Shown piece after piece: positions 7,580 through 15,845 of a stretch of 47,616 nt of DNA. Each line of letters starts with the position of its first letter. Positions within the stretch are counted from its first letter, which is position 1. Made by a program: the position numbers and the translations under genes. The stretch spans positions 1 to 47,616 of the forward strand of contig DVFR01000001.1 of assembly GCA_018713165.1 (NCBI GenBank). The letters run 5' to 3'. Below the pieces are notes generated by a model. It saw only the letters and a list, made by a program, of their open reading frames with translations. It did no database searches and was not told the DNA's origin. Origin of the DNA: Candidatus Coproplasma stercoravium (GTDB lineage: Bacteria; Bacillota; Clostridia; Christensenellales; Borkfalkiaceae).

Positions 7580-9133
7580 ATGGCAAAGAAACCTTATGCA
7601 ATCATCATAATGGACGGCTACGGTGTGGCTCCCGCGGGCGCGGGCAACGCCATATCCATTGACGGCAGCAAAAACGTTAACCAACTCATAAAAGAATACC
7701 CCTCCTCCACCCTCGGCGCGAGCGGACTTTCGGTAGGGCTCCCCGACGGGCAGATGGGCAACAGCGAAGTCGGACATCTGAACATGGGCGCGGGCAGGAT
7801 AGTTTACCAGGACCTCACGAAAATTACCAAAGAGATTGAGGACGGCGACTTCTTTAAAAACCCCGTTTTGCTGAAGGCGATGGAAAATGCCAAAAACGGC
7901 AAAAAGCTGCACCTTTACGGGCTTTTATCCGACGGCGGCGTGCACAGCCACATAACGCACCTTTACGCCCTTTTGGAAATGGCCAAGCAGCACGGACTTA
8001 AAGAGGTATATATCCACTGCTTTACCGACGGCAGGGACGTTTCCCCCACCTCCGGCGCGGGCTTCGTGCGCGAATTGCAGGCGGAGATTGACAAAATAGG
8101 CTGCGGCAAAATTGCCTCGGTGTGCGGCAGATACTACGCCATGGACCGCGACAACAACTGGGACCGCGTGGAAAAGGCTTACGACATGCTCACCCTCGGC
8201 GAGGGCATACCCTGCGAAAACGCCGCCGACGCACTGGAAGAAAGCTACAATGATGGCGTGACCGACGAATTTATAAAGCCCACCAAAGTTTACGAAAACG
8301 GCAAGCCGATAGGCCTTATTGAAAAGGGCGACAGCGTTATATGCTTCAACTTCCGCCCCGACCGCGCACGCGAGATTACGCGCGCCGTTTCGCAGAAGCA
8401 ATTTATCGTACCCAAGGGCACGGCTTTTGAGAGAAAGACGGGCTTCCTTGCGCCCGTTTACGTATGCTTTACCGTTTACGACGCGCAGTTCGAGGGCGTT
8501 GAAATTGCCTTCCCCAAAACCACGCTCAAAAATACGCTTGGCGAATACCTTTCTTCCCTCGGCAAAAAACAGCTCAGAATTGCCGAGACCGAGAAATACG
8601 CGCACGTAACCTTCTTCTTCAACGGCGGCGTTGAGGCGCCCAACCCCGGAGAGGTGCGCGACCTTATCCCCTCGCCCAAGGTTGCGACCTACGATTTGCA
8701 GCCCGAGATGAGCGCATACCTCGTAACCGACAAGGTGATTGAGGAGCTCGAAACGGGCGAGTTCGACGTGGTGATTTTGAACTTTGCAAACTGCGACATG
8801 GTAGGCCACACGGGCGTTATTCCTGCGGCGGTTAAAGCCGTGCACGTCGTCGACGAGTGCGTAAAGCGCGTAACCGACAAGATTCTGGAGATGGGCGGCT
8901 CTGCGCTGCTCACCGCCGACCACGGCAATGCCGACAAGATGCTCGACGAGGACGGCTCCCCCTTCACCGCGCACACGACCAACCGCGTGCCTGTGGTGCT
9001 CGTTTCCGACGAGTTCAAAAACGCGAAGCTCCGCGACGACGGGATTCTGGCCGACCTTGCGCCCACCCTTTTAACCGTTATGGGCGAAAAGGTACCCGCA
9101 GAGATGACGGGCAAGAGCCTTATCGTAAAGTAA
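7580..9133 (+). CDS. gpmI: 2,3-bisphosphoglycerate-independent phosphoglycerate mutase
   Basis: It converts 3-phosphoglycerate to 2-phosphoglycerate with two divalent metals. The 517-residue protein has the alkaline-phosphatase-like metal ligands at Asp12 (IIMDGYG), the phosphorylated Ser62 in MGNSEVGHLN, then FTDGRDVSP, GRYYAMDRDNNWDR, the metal site NFRPDRARE, and NFANCDMVGHTG and LTADHGNAD near the C-terminus. AAGAGGA precedes the ATG at 7580. It closes the glycolytic operon and is followed by a strong terminator at 9154. In Bacillus the same genes form the gap-pgk-tpi-pgm-eno operon; gap and eno are absent here. Confidence 0.97.
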   Translation: MAKKPYAIIIMDGYGVAPAGAGNAISIDGSKNVNQLIKEYPSSTLGASGLSVGLPDGQMGNSEVGHLNMGAGRIVYQDLTKITKEIEDGDFFKNPVLLKAMENAKNGKKLHLYGLLSDGGVHSHITHLYALLEMAKQHGLKEVYIHCFTDGRDVSPTSGAGFVRELQAEIDKIGCGKIASVCGRYYAMDRDNNWDRVEKAYDMLTLGEGIPCENAADALEESYNDGVTDEFIKPTKVYENGKPIGLIEKGDSVICFNFRPDRAREITRAVSQKQFIVPKGTAFERKTGFLAPVYVCFTVYDAQFEGVEIAFPKTTLKNTLGEYLSSLGKKQLRIAETEKYAHVTFFFNGGVEAPNPGEVRDLIPSPKVATYDLQPEMSAYLVTDKVIEELETGEFDVVILNFANCDMVGHTGVIPAAVKAVHVVDECVKRVTDKILEMGGSALLTADHGNADKMLDEDGSPFTAHTTNRVPVVLVSDEFKNAKLRDDGILADLAPTLLTVMGEKVPAEMTGKSLIVK

Positions 9134-9153
9134 CATATATTGAACGATTTTTT

Positions 9154-9183
9154 GGCGGAGGTCTTACGACCTCCGCCTTTTTT
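9154..9183 (+). terminator. Rho-independent terminator after gpmI
   Basis: GGCGGAGGTC and GACCTCCGCC form a perfect 10-bp stem with a 4-base loop, followed by TTTTTT. Confidence 0.93.
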
Positions 9184-9233
9184 GCACCGTTTTTTTGTTA
9201 CAAATTTATTACAATTTTATTACACCCACGCCG

Positions 9234-9262
9234 TTGACAAACGATATGCGGGGTGATATATT
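9234..9262 (+). promoter_or_regulatory. Promoter of the padR gene
   Basis: TTGACA, a 17-base spacer and TATATT. The predicted start near 9269 lies immediately before the palindrome at 9274-9286. Confidence 0.82.
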
Positions 9263-9273
9263 TTAATCAGTTC

Positions 9274-9286
9274 CTTGCAATGCAAG
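9274..9286. promoter_or_regulatory. Candidate PadR operator
   Basis: CTTGCA-A-TGCAAG is a perfect 13-base palindrome just downstream of the predicted transcription start and 20 bases before the padR ATG. A repressor bound here would block initiation or early elongation, which fits autoregulation. It does not match the classical ATGT-N8-ACAT PadR site, so the link is inferred from position only. Confidence 0.4.
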
Positions 9287-9305
9287 TAACCGTGAGGTAA
9301 TTACC

Positions 9306-9632
9306 ATGGCATTAGATTCACAACTTGGCAAAGGCGTGCTCGAGGGGTGCATTTTAAAACTGCTGGAGCGGAGCTACCGCTATTCGGGCGAAGTCGTCGC
9401 GCTGATGAGAAAATGCGGCTTTGAGGACTTTTCCGAAGGCACGCTGTACCCTATGCTGCTGCGGCTGGAGAAGGCAGGCTGCTTCGACACGGAGAAGCGT
9501 TCTACGAACAACAGCCCGCCGAAGAAATATTACAAGCTCTCGCAGACGGGGCTTGAAAGACTTAAAAGCTTTGAAAATATGTGGGGCGAGGTCGTAGAGG
9601 CCGTAGAAAAAGTTTTCGGGACGGACGACTGA
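9306..9632 (+). CDS. PadR-family transcriptional regulator
   Basis: The 108-residue protein has the PadR winged-helix fold: a helix with LGKGVLEGCILKLLER, the recognition region EGTLYPMLLRLEKAGC, the wing with SPPKKYYKLSQTG, and a short C-terminal dimerisation helix, which puts it in the small PadR-s2 type. GAGGT lies 8 bases before the ATG. It is followed after 18 bases by a membrane-protein gene, a common arrangement in which PadR controls its neighbour. The inducer is unknown. Confidence 0.92.
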   Translation: MALDSQLGKGVLEGCILKLLERSYRYSGEVVALMRKCGFEDFSEGTLYPMLLRLEKAGCFDTEKRSTNNSPPKKYYKLSQTGLERLKSFENMWGEVVEAVEKVFGTDD

Positions 9633-9650
9633 GCAAACCGAGGTGAGAGC

Positions 9651-11519
9651 ATGAAACTTAACAGACAGAACAAGGCTATTTTAAAATCGCTGGATGGCGA
9701 ATACAAAAAATTTGGCAATAAAGTGAAGAGTGCGGTTTTTGCGCACTGCAAGGGCGAGGACGCCGTGAACGACACGCTGTGCGACATGTTCGGCATGCTT
9801 GCCGAGGCGCAGAGAGAGGGCAGGCCGCTCGGCGACGTTATCCCCGACGAGAGCAAGACCATACGCGACACGGTGGCATGTCTGCCGTTAAAAAAAGTGC
9901 CGCATACGAGGCTTATTTGGGGCATATTTGCGGGTGTAGTTGCGGCGGCGGCCATAGCGGCGTTTTTGTGGTCGGTATTTGCACCCCTGCCCGTGGGCGA
10001 CTTATATTTTATCCGCTACGATATGGAGCGCGGCCGCATTTACTGGAACGACGTTTCTTACGCCACGAGGTTCGACGTGAAGATAGACCATCACCGCGCG
10101 GAGGAGACTGACTACGGGTACTACTATGCCACGCTGGGCGAGGGCGAGCACAAGATAACGGTGACGGCATACGGCGAAGGCAGGCACTCAAAGCCCGTCA
10201 CCTATACCGACTATATCTTTGTGGACTATCCCTCGATTGCGGGCGGGATATGCGACTTTGAATACACATACGGGACCCTTTTGGAGGAGGAAGATTTTTC
10301 GCCCTTTTTGCAGATTAAAAGCAGCGATTATTTCGACGAGAACTATCAGGCATACACAATTTCGTTCACGCCCGAAATAAGCTTTTTCGGCAGATATGCG
10401 GCACACTACGACTGGGTGGTGACCGAGCTCACTTCGGGCGGCAGGACCACGCGGCCGAACAGCAACAGCGGCAATATGAAATTTGAGGCCGGCACCACCT
10501 ACACCTTTTCCCTGAGCGGCGGAAACGAGGGTGAGCTGTTTATGGAGATAGGGCTGCTGAAGGCCTCCGTCCTGCCCGACGGGGAGAACGTATACAACAC
10601 CTGCACCCCGGGACAGACGCTGTTTTCCTTGACCGACCTGCCGCAGGATACAGTGTACCGCACCGACAACGCAGCGCTCGGCATTGCCGCCTACACAGAA
10701 TACGACCTTGTTTTAAACATTCAGCTGAGGGAATACAAGAAACTGTACGACAATGTGAGCGCGGCCTTTGCCGATGAATATGACTTCGACGGCTGGTCAA
10801 CGACCTACTATACCCGTTACCTGCTCGTGCAGAACGACAGCGAGGATACGCAATACCTCAATCTTTCAGATGTTGCGGCGACAGAGGCGGGCACGCGCGG
10901 TACGATAGAAATGGACGAGGGATATACCGTGGTGAACTTTGCAGCCTCAGCCCCGTTTGAAAATGCAGTTTTGGCCATGTATAGCGATAGCTCATATATT
11001 TATGATACAAACCGCCCCTACGATTCGCGCGCAAGGGTGGTTACGGGAATAAGCGAAAGCTCGACTTACCGCGAAATCGACCTGACGACCGACTTCTTCA
11101 CGCTGAGCTATGACGGTCAGACTACGATAGTTTTTTATAACGAAGAACCGACAGTGTATGCCTACTCCATACTGAACGAGTATGAGTCCGACGACGAGAG
11201 CTACAACCACATAGAGCATGAAACGCTGTTTGAGAACTCCGACACGGCGACTATAACTTTAAAGCCGGGTATAACAATGGTAAGCTCATATATGTGGAGA
11301 AATTCCTACGGTGTAGCGTGGGCGGAATGCATGCTTTTGCAATCTGTCACCAGGGACGAAGACGGCTCGCTCATCAGTTTTGGCTTTATCGACAACGATG
11401 GTGTCGATTTCGACGACGTTTTTTCGAAAATAGTCACGTCGGGCTACCTTGTGAACACGGGCGACAGCGACATAGTTCTAAGGGCCGACAATATGAGCTA
11501 CCACGCTTCGTCCACTTGA
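9651..11519 (+). CDS. One-pass membrane protein with large outer region, PadR-associated
   Basis: I do not recognise a named family. The 622-residue protein has a helical cytoplasmic N-terminus of about 85 residues, similar in style to the small DUF1048/DUF1129-type domains that often accompany PadR genes. One transmembrane helix follows at about 87-112 (WGIFAGVVAAAAIAAFLW). The outer part has about 500 residues, is rich in Tyr, Asp, Thr and Ser, and lacks cysteines that would suggest a metal or redox site. It looks mainly beta-rich. Regular segments such as FDVKIDHHRAEE and EHKITVTAYGEG resemble fibronectin-like strands. SD GAGGTGAGAG precedes the ATG. It is probably co-transcribed with padR and may be an envelope sensor or structural protein. 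Confidence 0.7.
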   Translation: MKLNRQNKAILKSLDGEYKKFGNKVKSAVFAHCKGEDAVNDTLCDMFGMLAEAQREGRPLGDVIPDESKTIRDTVACLPLKKVPHTRLIWGIFAGVVAAAAIAAFLWSVFAPLPVGDLYFIRYDMERGRIYWNDVSYATRFDVKIDHHRAEETDYGYYYATLGEGEHKITVTAYGEGRHSKPVTYTDYIFVDYPSIAGGICDFEYTYGTLLEEEDFSPFLQIKSSDYFDENYQAYTISFTPEISFFGRYAAHYDWVVTELTSGGRTTRPNSNSGNMKFEAGTTYTFSLSGGNEGELFMEIGLLKASVLPDGENVYNTCTPGQTLFSLTDLPQDTVYRTDNAALGIAAYTEYDLVLNIQLREYKKLYDNVSAAFADEYDFDGWSTTYYTRYLLVQNDSEDTQYLNLSDVAATEAGTRGTIEMDEGYTVVNFAASAPFENAVLAMYSDSSYIYDTNRPYDSRARVVTGISESSTYREIDLTTDFFTLSYDGQTTIVFYNEEPTVYAYSILNEYESDDESYNHIEHETLFENSDTATITLKPGITMVSSYMWRNSYGVAWAECMLLQSVTRDEDGSLISFGFIDNDGVDFDDVFSKIVTSGYLVNTGDSDIVLRADNMSYHASST

Positions 11520-11556
11520 CTTTAATCTGCATATAACTCCTATAACTCCTTAAAGA

Positions 11557-11594
11557 GTGCGCCGCGCGGCAATTTTGCCGCGCGGCGCACTTTT
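11557..11594 (+). terminator. Terminator after the PadR-associated gene
   Basis: GTGCGCCGCGCGGCA and TGCCGCGCGGCGCAC pair perfectly (15 bp) around ATTT, followed by TTTT. Confidence 0.9.
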
Positions 11595-11615
11595 ACCACA
11601 ATCCCCCCTTTAATT

Positions 11616-11802
11616 CCCCCCTTTACACAAGGGGGGCAAGATATAGAGAGTTGATTTCCGCCCCTTTACACAAGGGGGCAAGATATAGAGAGTTAATTAC
11701 CGCCCCTTTACACAAGGGGCAAGATATAGAGAGTTGATTACCGCCCCTTTACACAAGGGGCAAGATATAGAGAGTTAATTACCGCCCCTTTACACAAGGG
11801 AG
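11616..11802. repeat. Tandem array of 41-45-bp hairpin units
   Basis: Four full units start at 11616, 11661, 11703 and 11744, and a fifth partial unit starts at 11785. Each unit is CCCCTTTACACAAGGGG (an inverted repeat with arms CCCCTT/AAGGGG), CAAGATATAGAGAGTT and an eight-base tail that alternates between GATT and AATT forms. Units 3 and 4 are 41 bases. A related sequence, CTCCCTTTACGCAAGGGAG, occurs alone at 38580-38598. No ORF or promoter is built from the array. Confidence 0.9.
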
Positions 11803-11821
11803 CCTTTGAATGCAAAATCAT

Positions 11822-11850
11822 TTGCAAAATTTTGCACATAAGAATATAAT
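11822..11850 (+). promoter_or_regulatory. Promoter of the EamA transporter gene
   Basis: TTGCAA, a 17-base spacer and TATAAT. The leader of about 47 bases contains a small GCCGC/GCGGC hairpin and no visible SD. Confidence 0.7.
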
Positions 11851-11903
11851 TGATAGCGAAATTTTGACTGAGCCGCAAAAATGGCGGCAATTTTGTTTTT
11901 GTT

Positions 11904-12944
11904 ATGAAGTTCAACGCGGAAAATTTCTTTTCAAAAAACTACGTGGTGGTTATCGGCGCGCTTATATGCTGCATGCTGTGGGGCAGCGCGTTTCCGTGCG
12001 TAAAGCTCGGCTACGGGCTGTTCAACGTGGATACCTCCTCCTATTCCTCCCTCATTCTGTTCGCGGGCACGCGGTTTACGCTTGCGGGGATACTCGTGCT
12101 GATATTCGGCTCCCTTTTGCAGCGAAAAATTCTTTTGCCCAAACGCAGAAACATCTGGCGCGTGCTCGTCGTGGCGCTATTTCAGACTGCCATACAATAC
12201 ACCTGCTTTTATATCGGGCTTGCCCACCTTACGGGAGTTAAAAGCTCGGTTTTAAACGGGCTGGGCGTATTTTTCACCATAATAGCCGCCTGCTTTATAT
12301 TCCGAACCGAAAGATTTACGCCCGTAAAACTCCTCGGTTGCGTTCTGGGATTCGGCGGGGTGCTTATAATGAACCTCGACGGGCTGGACTTTACGTTTAC
12401 CTTCGTCGGCGAGGGGCTCATCATCATGAGCGGTATTTCGGCGGCGATGGCGGCGGGCTTCGTAAAGATTTTTTCAAAATACGAAAATACGACCACGCTG
12501 TGCGGCTGGCAGTTCTTCTGCGGCGGACTGCTGCTTGTGATAATAGGCGCGGCGGCGGGCGGAAGCATACGCCCGACCTCTGGCGCGAGCTTTGCGATGC
12601 TGTTTTACCTCGCCTTCCTCTCCGCATGCGCCTTTACCTTGCAGGGATATCTTTTGAAGTACAACCCCGTTTCGAAGGTGGCGGTGTTCAAGAGCACAAA
12701 TCCCCTTTTCGGCGCGCTGTTTTCGGCGATTATTCTCGGCGAGAGCGAACAGCTTTTGCACTACACCACGTTGATTGCGCTGGCGCTGGTGTGCGGCGGC
12801 ATACTCGTTATAAACCTGCTCGGCGAGCGCAGCTTATTTGCGCGGAACCTGCAGGCGCGGCAGCGGCGCGAGATGATGAAATTCCGCACGAAAATTCCGA
12901 GGCGGAAAATCAGGCGCGGGCGGGGCTCTCGGGCGCGGGCATAG
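11904..12944 (+). CDS. EamA/DMT-superfamily transporter
   Basis: The 346-residue protein has about ten hydrophobic segments in two EamA repeats, each with the pattern of short loops and a conserved proline/glycine turn (LWGSAFPCVKLG in the first repeat; TLQGYLLKYNPVSKVAVFKSTNPLFGALFSAIILGE in outline in the second). Such proteins move small metabolites or amino acids across the inner membrane; the substrate cannot be told from sequence. The C-terminal 45 residues are strongly basic (RRKIRRGRGSRARA), a cytoplasmic tail longer than usual. The start at 11904 is the first Met in frame; no SD precedes it, although a promoter does. Confidence 0.88.
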   Translation: MKFNAENFFSKNYVVVIGALICCMLWGSAFPCVKLGYGLFNVDTSSYSSLILFAGTRFTLAGILVLIFGSLLQRKILLPKRRNIWRVLVVALFQTAIQYTCFYIGLAHLTGVKSSVLNGLGVFFTIIAACFIFRTERFTPVKLLGCVLGFGGVLIMNLDGLDFTFTFVGEGLIIMSGISAAMAAGFVKIFSKYENTTTLCGWQFFCGGLLLVIIGAAAGGSIRPTSGASFAMLFYLAFLSACAFTLQGYLLKYNPVSKVAVFKSTNPLFGALFSAIILGESEQLLHYTTLIALALVCGGILVINLLGERSLFARNLQARQRREMMKFRTKIPRRKIRRGRGSRARA

Positions 12945-13000
12945 CGAAAAAAAATTTTTACTTATCGCATAAAAATTTTGTGCGGGGGCGGCTTTTTTGT

Positions 13001-13029
13001 TTGTACAAGCCGAATATTTATGATATAAT
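13001..13029 (+). promoter_or_regulatory. Promoter of secG
   Basis: TTGTAC, a 17-base spacer and TATAAT inside the extended form TATGATATAAT, which also occurs before smpB and the tRNA gene. Confidence 0.75.
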
Positions 13030-13062
13030 GCTTTATGCTTAATAAAAATTATGAGGTAGAAA

Positions 13063-13371
13063 ATGCTTACTGCACTTTTGGCCCGCACCGACAGCGGACT
13101 TACCGGAACCGAATATACGATATACATCACGTTTACTCTGATATTTATGGCGCTTTTATTTATAGCCGCGATTGTCGCGATAATCGTCGTAATGTTCCAG
13201 AAGAGCAACTCCGACGGTATTCAGGGCATAACCGCGACGAGCGAAACGTTCTTCGGCAAGAACAAGGGCAGGAGCATCGAGAGCAAGCTTAAAAAGTGGA
13301 CTTGGATAACGCTCATCGTACTCGGCGTTCTCTCTGTGGTTATTTATATAGTTCAGATAATGCTTCCATAA
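13063..13371 (+). CDS. secG: Preprotein translocase subunit SecG
   Basis: SecG is the small accessory subunit of the SecYEG channel. The 102-residue protein has two transmembrane helices (about 23-46 and 80-100) joined by the conserved loop MFQKSNSDGIQGI with the ETFFGKNKGRS segment that marks the family. The N-terminal 20 residues before the first helix are somewhat longer than usual. GAGGT precedes the ATG at 13063. The order secG-rnr-smpB is conserved in many Bacillota, linking protein export with mRNA decay and ribosome rescue. Confidence 0.95.
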   Translation: MLTALLARTDSGLTGTEYTIYITFTLIFMALLFIAAIVAIIVVMFQKSNSDGIQGITATSETFFGKNKGRSIESKLKKWTWITLIVLGVLSVVIYIVQIMLP

Positions 13372-13379
13372 GCTGATTG

Positions 13380-13410
13380 AAATCCGCGCCGTGACGGCGC
13401 GGATTTTTTT
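13380..13410 (+). terminator. Terminator after secG
   Basis: AATCCGCGCC and GGCGCGGATT pair around GTGAC and are followed by a run of Ts. Confidence 0.9.
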
Positions 13411-13471
13411 AAAAAAAGATTCACGAAAATTCAGCGCGGGCGACGTTCTGCCGCCCATAATAATATTAAAA

Positions 13472-13494
13472 ATGCCGCTTGTGCGGCATACTTT
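13472..13494 (+). terminator. Small hairpin with CTTTT in the rnr leader
   Basis: ATGCCGC-TTGT-GCGGCAT is followed by ACTTTT, 15 bases ahead of the rnr ATG. It could be a weak attenuator of rnr. The ATG at 13479 lies inside this stem region and is therefore an unlikely start. Confidence 0.45.
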
Positions 13495-13508
13495 TGTTAA
13501 AGGGTTTT

Positions 13509-15800
13509 ATGACTGTAAGAGAAAATATAGAAGAACTTTTTGCGAGGGGAAAACTCGCGTTTAAAACAGAAAAACAAGTTTGCGAAATACTTAAAATAAA
13601 GCCGACGGAGAAAAAAGCGGTAAAGCATATCCTTGAAGAGCTTGAAAAAGACGGCGTTATTTTAAAGAACAATTCGGGAGAATACTGCTCGCCCGCACAG
13701 ATAGGCGCGGTGAGCGGCACGATATCGGGCAACGAGCGCGGGTTTGCCTTTCTGATACCCGACGGGAAGACGGCGGACATGAAGGACTACTTTATCCCCC
13801 GCCATTCGCTTAAAGGCGCGCTCGACGGCGACAGAGTGCTCGCCGCGAAAGTAAAGGGCACCGAGGACGAGGCGACTGTTATAAAAATACTCTCGCGCGG
13901 GCGCACGGCGGTTGCGGGTACCTTTGAAAGGGTGGGCGGCGCGTGCTACGTAGTGCCCGATTCCGCCAAATTCGTGCCGAGAATTTTCGTGCCGACCTCC
14001 CTTTCTTTGGGCGCAAAGCAGGGTGACAAGGTCGTCTGCCGCATAACGGCGTATCCGCACGGCAAGGCGCCCAACGGAAAAGTTACCGAAATTTTGGGAA
14101 AAAGCGGCGATTTTTTTGCCGAAGAACTTTCGATAATACGCAACTACGGGCTTTACGAGGAGTTCCCGAAGGAAGTTGAAAAACAGGCGGAGAGCGTTGC
14201 CGCCGAAAAGGTGGTTTTGGGCAAGAGGCGCGATTTGCGCGGCGAGCTGACCATTACAATCGACGGCGACGACACGAGGGACATCGACGACGCGGTGTCG
14301 CTTAAAAGGCGGGGCGGGAACTTCGTTCTGGGCGTGCACATAGCCGACGTGGGGCACTACGTAAAGCGCGGCAGCAAGTTAGACGGCGAGGCATATAACC
14401 GCGGCACGAGCGTTTATTTCCCCGACAGGGTGCTGCCCATGCTGCCGAGAGCGCTTTCGAACGGGGCGTGCAGTTTGAACGAGGGCGAGGACAGATACGC
14501 CCTTTCGTGCGTGATGACGATAACGCCCGAGGGAAAGAGAATAAAGAGCGAAATTTTTGAGAGCGTTATAAACAGCAACCACCGCACGACTTATAAGGAG
14601 ATTACCGCGCTGATTGAGGGCGACGAAGGAGCGGCGGAAAAATACCCCGACCTTATAACAATGTGCCGCGACATGAAGGAGCTGTGCGAGGCGCTCTCCT
14701 CCCGCCGCGAAAGGCTCGGAAATATCGATTTGAGCGTAAAAGAGGCGCACATATCCCTCGACGAACGGGGTGAGATAGTCATTCCCGACTTTGAGCGCAC
14801 AATCTCCGAGAAAATAATAGAGCAGTTTATGATAAGCGCCAACGAGGCGGTTGCAGAGCGCATGGAAAAGGCGGGCGCGCCATTTATGTTCCGCGTGCAC
14901 GAGCCGCCCGCGCCCGAAAAAATCGCCTCCTTCCTCTCCTTTTTGTCCGATTTGGGAATATCGGGCAAGGTGAGCGAGGACGAGCCGACGCCCAAACAGT
15001 TTCAGGCAATTTTGAAGAGGGTTGCGGGCAAACCCTGCGAGGGCGCGGTGAACAAGGTTATGCTGCGCACGATGCAGAAAGCGCGCTATTTTGAGCGCAA
15101 TTTGGGGCACTTCGGCATTGCGAGCGGGTGTTACTGCCACTTCACCTCCCCCATACGCCGCTATCCCGACCTGTTCATTCACAGAATAATAAAGGGCATG
15201 CTGCACGGCGAGCTCGACCTCATGCGCGAAAAGTACGCACCCGTCGCCGCAGAAGAGGCTGCGCACTGCTCGCTGTGCGAACGCAACGCCGACGGGGCGG
15301 AGCGCGACGTAGACAGCCTGTATAAAGTAGTGTATATGAGCGACAGGACAGGCGAGGAATACGAAGCCACCGTTTCGGGCGTGACGGCGTTCGGCGTGTT
15401 TGCCGAGCTCGACAACACCGTGGAGGGGCTTATAAGGCTGGAAAAGCTGCCCGGAGGCAGCTACGAATACCTCGAGGACAAATTCGTGCTCAAAGGCGAG
15501 CGCACCTTCCGACTCGGCGACAGGATAAAGATACGCGTGGACGGCTGCGACTGGGGCAACATGCGCCCCGAATTTTCGCTCGCCGATATGCCCGCGGAGA
15601 GCGGCAAAAACACGCAAAAGAGCGATGAGCCAAAGAGAGAGCGCAAGCCCGGAAAGAAACAGTCAACCGTGCAAAGCGTGCACAAAAAAGGCTCCTCCTC
15701 CGCACATAAAAAGGGCACCCCGTACGCACATAAAAAGGGCGCGGACAAAAACACCAAAAAATTTGTAAAAAGCAGGCAAAGCCGCGGCAAACGGCGATAA
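13509..15800 (+). CDS. rnr: Ribonuclease R
   Basis: RNase R is a processive 3'-5' exoribonuclease that degrades structured RNA and works with tmRNA/SmpB. The 763-residue protein has an N-terminal winged-helix region (about 1-65), cold-shock domains (about 70-220), the RNB catalytic domain with the metal-binding aspartates in DGDDTRDIDDAVSL, FTSPIRRYPDL, and a C-terminal S1 domain (EYEATVSGVTAFGVFAEL). The final 75 residues are a lysine-rich tail with three spaced HKKG motifs. I chose the ATG at 13509, which has AAAGGG upstream; the longer frame from 13479 starts inside a hairpin. Confidence 0.95.
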   Translation: MTVRENIEELFARGKLAFKTEKQVCEILKIKPTEKKAVKHILEELEKDGVILKNNSGEYCSPAQIGAVSGTISGNERGFAFLIPDGKTADMKDYFIPRHSLKGALDGDRVLAAKVKGTEDEATVIKILSRGRTAVAGTFERVGGACYVVPDSAKFVPRIFVPTSLSLGAKQGDKVVCRITAYPHGKAPNGKVTEILGKSGDFFAEELSIIRNYGLYEEFPKEVEKQAESVAAEKVVLGKRRDLRGELTITIDGDDTRDIDDAVSLKRRGGNFVLGVHIADVGHYVKRGSKLDGEAYNRGTSVYFPDRVLPMLPRALSNGACSLNEGEDRYALSCVMTITPEGKRIKSEIFESVINSNHRTTYKEITALIEGDEGAAEKYPDLITMCRDMKELCEALSSRRERLGNIDLSVKEAHISLDERGEIVIPDFERTISEKIIEQFMISANEAVAERMEKAGAPFMFRVHEPPAPEKIASFLSFLSDLGISGKVSEDEPTPKQFQAILKRVAGKPCEGAVNKVMLRTMQKARYFERNLGHFGIASGCYCHFTSPIRRYPDLFIHRIIKGMLHGELDLMREKYAPVAAEEAAHCSLCERNADGAERDVDSLYKVVYMSDRTGEEYEATVSGVTAFGVFAELDNTVEGLIRLEKLPGGSYEYLEDKFVLKGERTFRLGDRIKIRVDGCDWGNMRPEFSLADMPAESGKNTQKSDEPKRERKPGKKQSTVQSVHKKGSSSAHKKGTPYAHKKGADKNTKKFVKSRQSRGKRR

Positions 15801-15808
15801 AAAAAGTG

Positions 15809-15836
15809 TTTACAAGCGCGCAATTTATGATATAAT
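15809..15836 (+). promoter_or_regulatory. Promoter of smpB, nearly leaderless
   Basis: TTTACA, a 16-base spacer and TATAAT, with TATGA ahead of the -10. Initiation near 15843 would leave only about 3 bases before the smpB ATG at 15846. Readthrough from rnr would give an mRNA with an AGG ahead of the ATG. Confidence 0.65.
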
Positions 15837-15845
15837 AGGTTGGAT

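Noticed and set aside
11616-11802. CRISPR-like array
   Set aside because: The units abut with no unique spacers; the whole 41-45-base unit repeats, and no cas genes are near.
11810-12241. A 143-codon frame overlapping the EamA transporter gene
   Set aside because: It begins inside the promoter region, overlaps a convincing transporter in another frame, and has no SD or recognisable domain.
12209-12568. Minus-strand frames within the transporter, rnr, gpmI and other genes
   Set aside because: They are reverse-strand shadows typical of GC-biased coding DNA, without SDs or family features.
13479-13508. Upstream start for rnr
   Set aside because: The ATG lies within a hairpin and has no SD; the ATG at 13509 follows AAAGGG.
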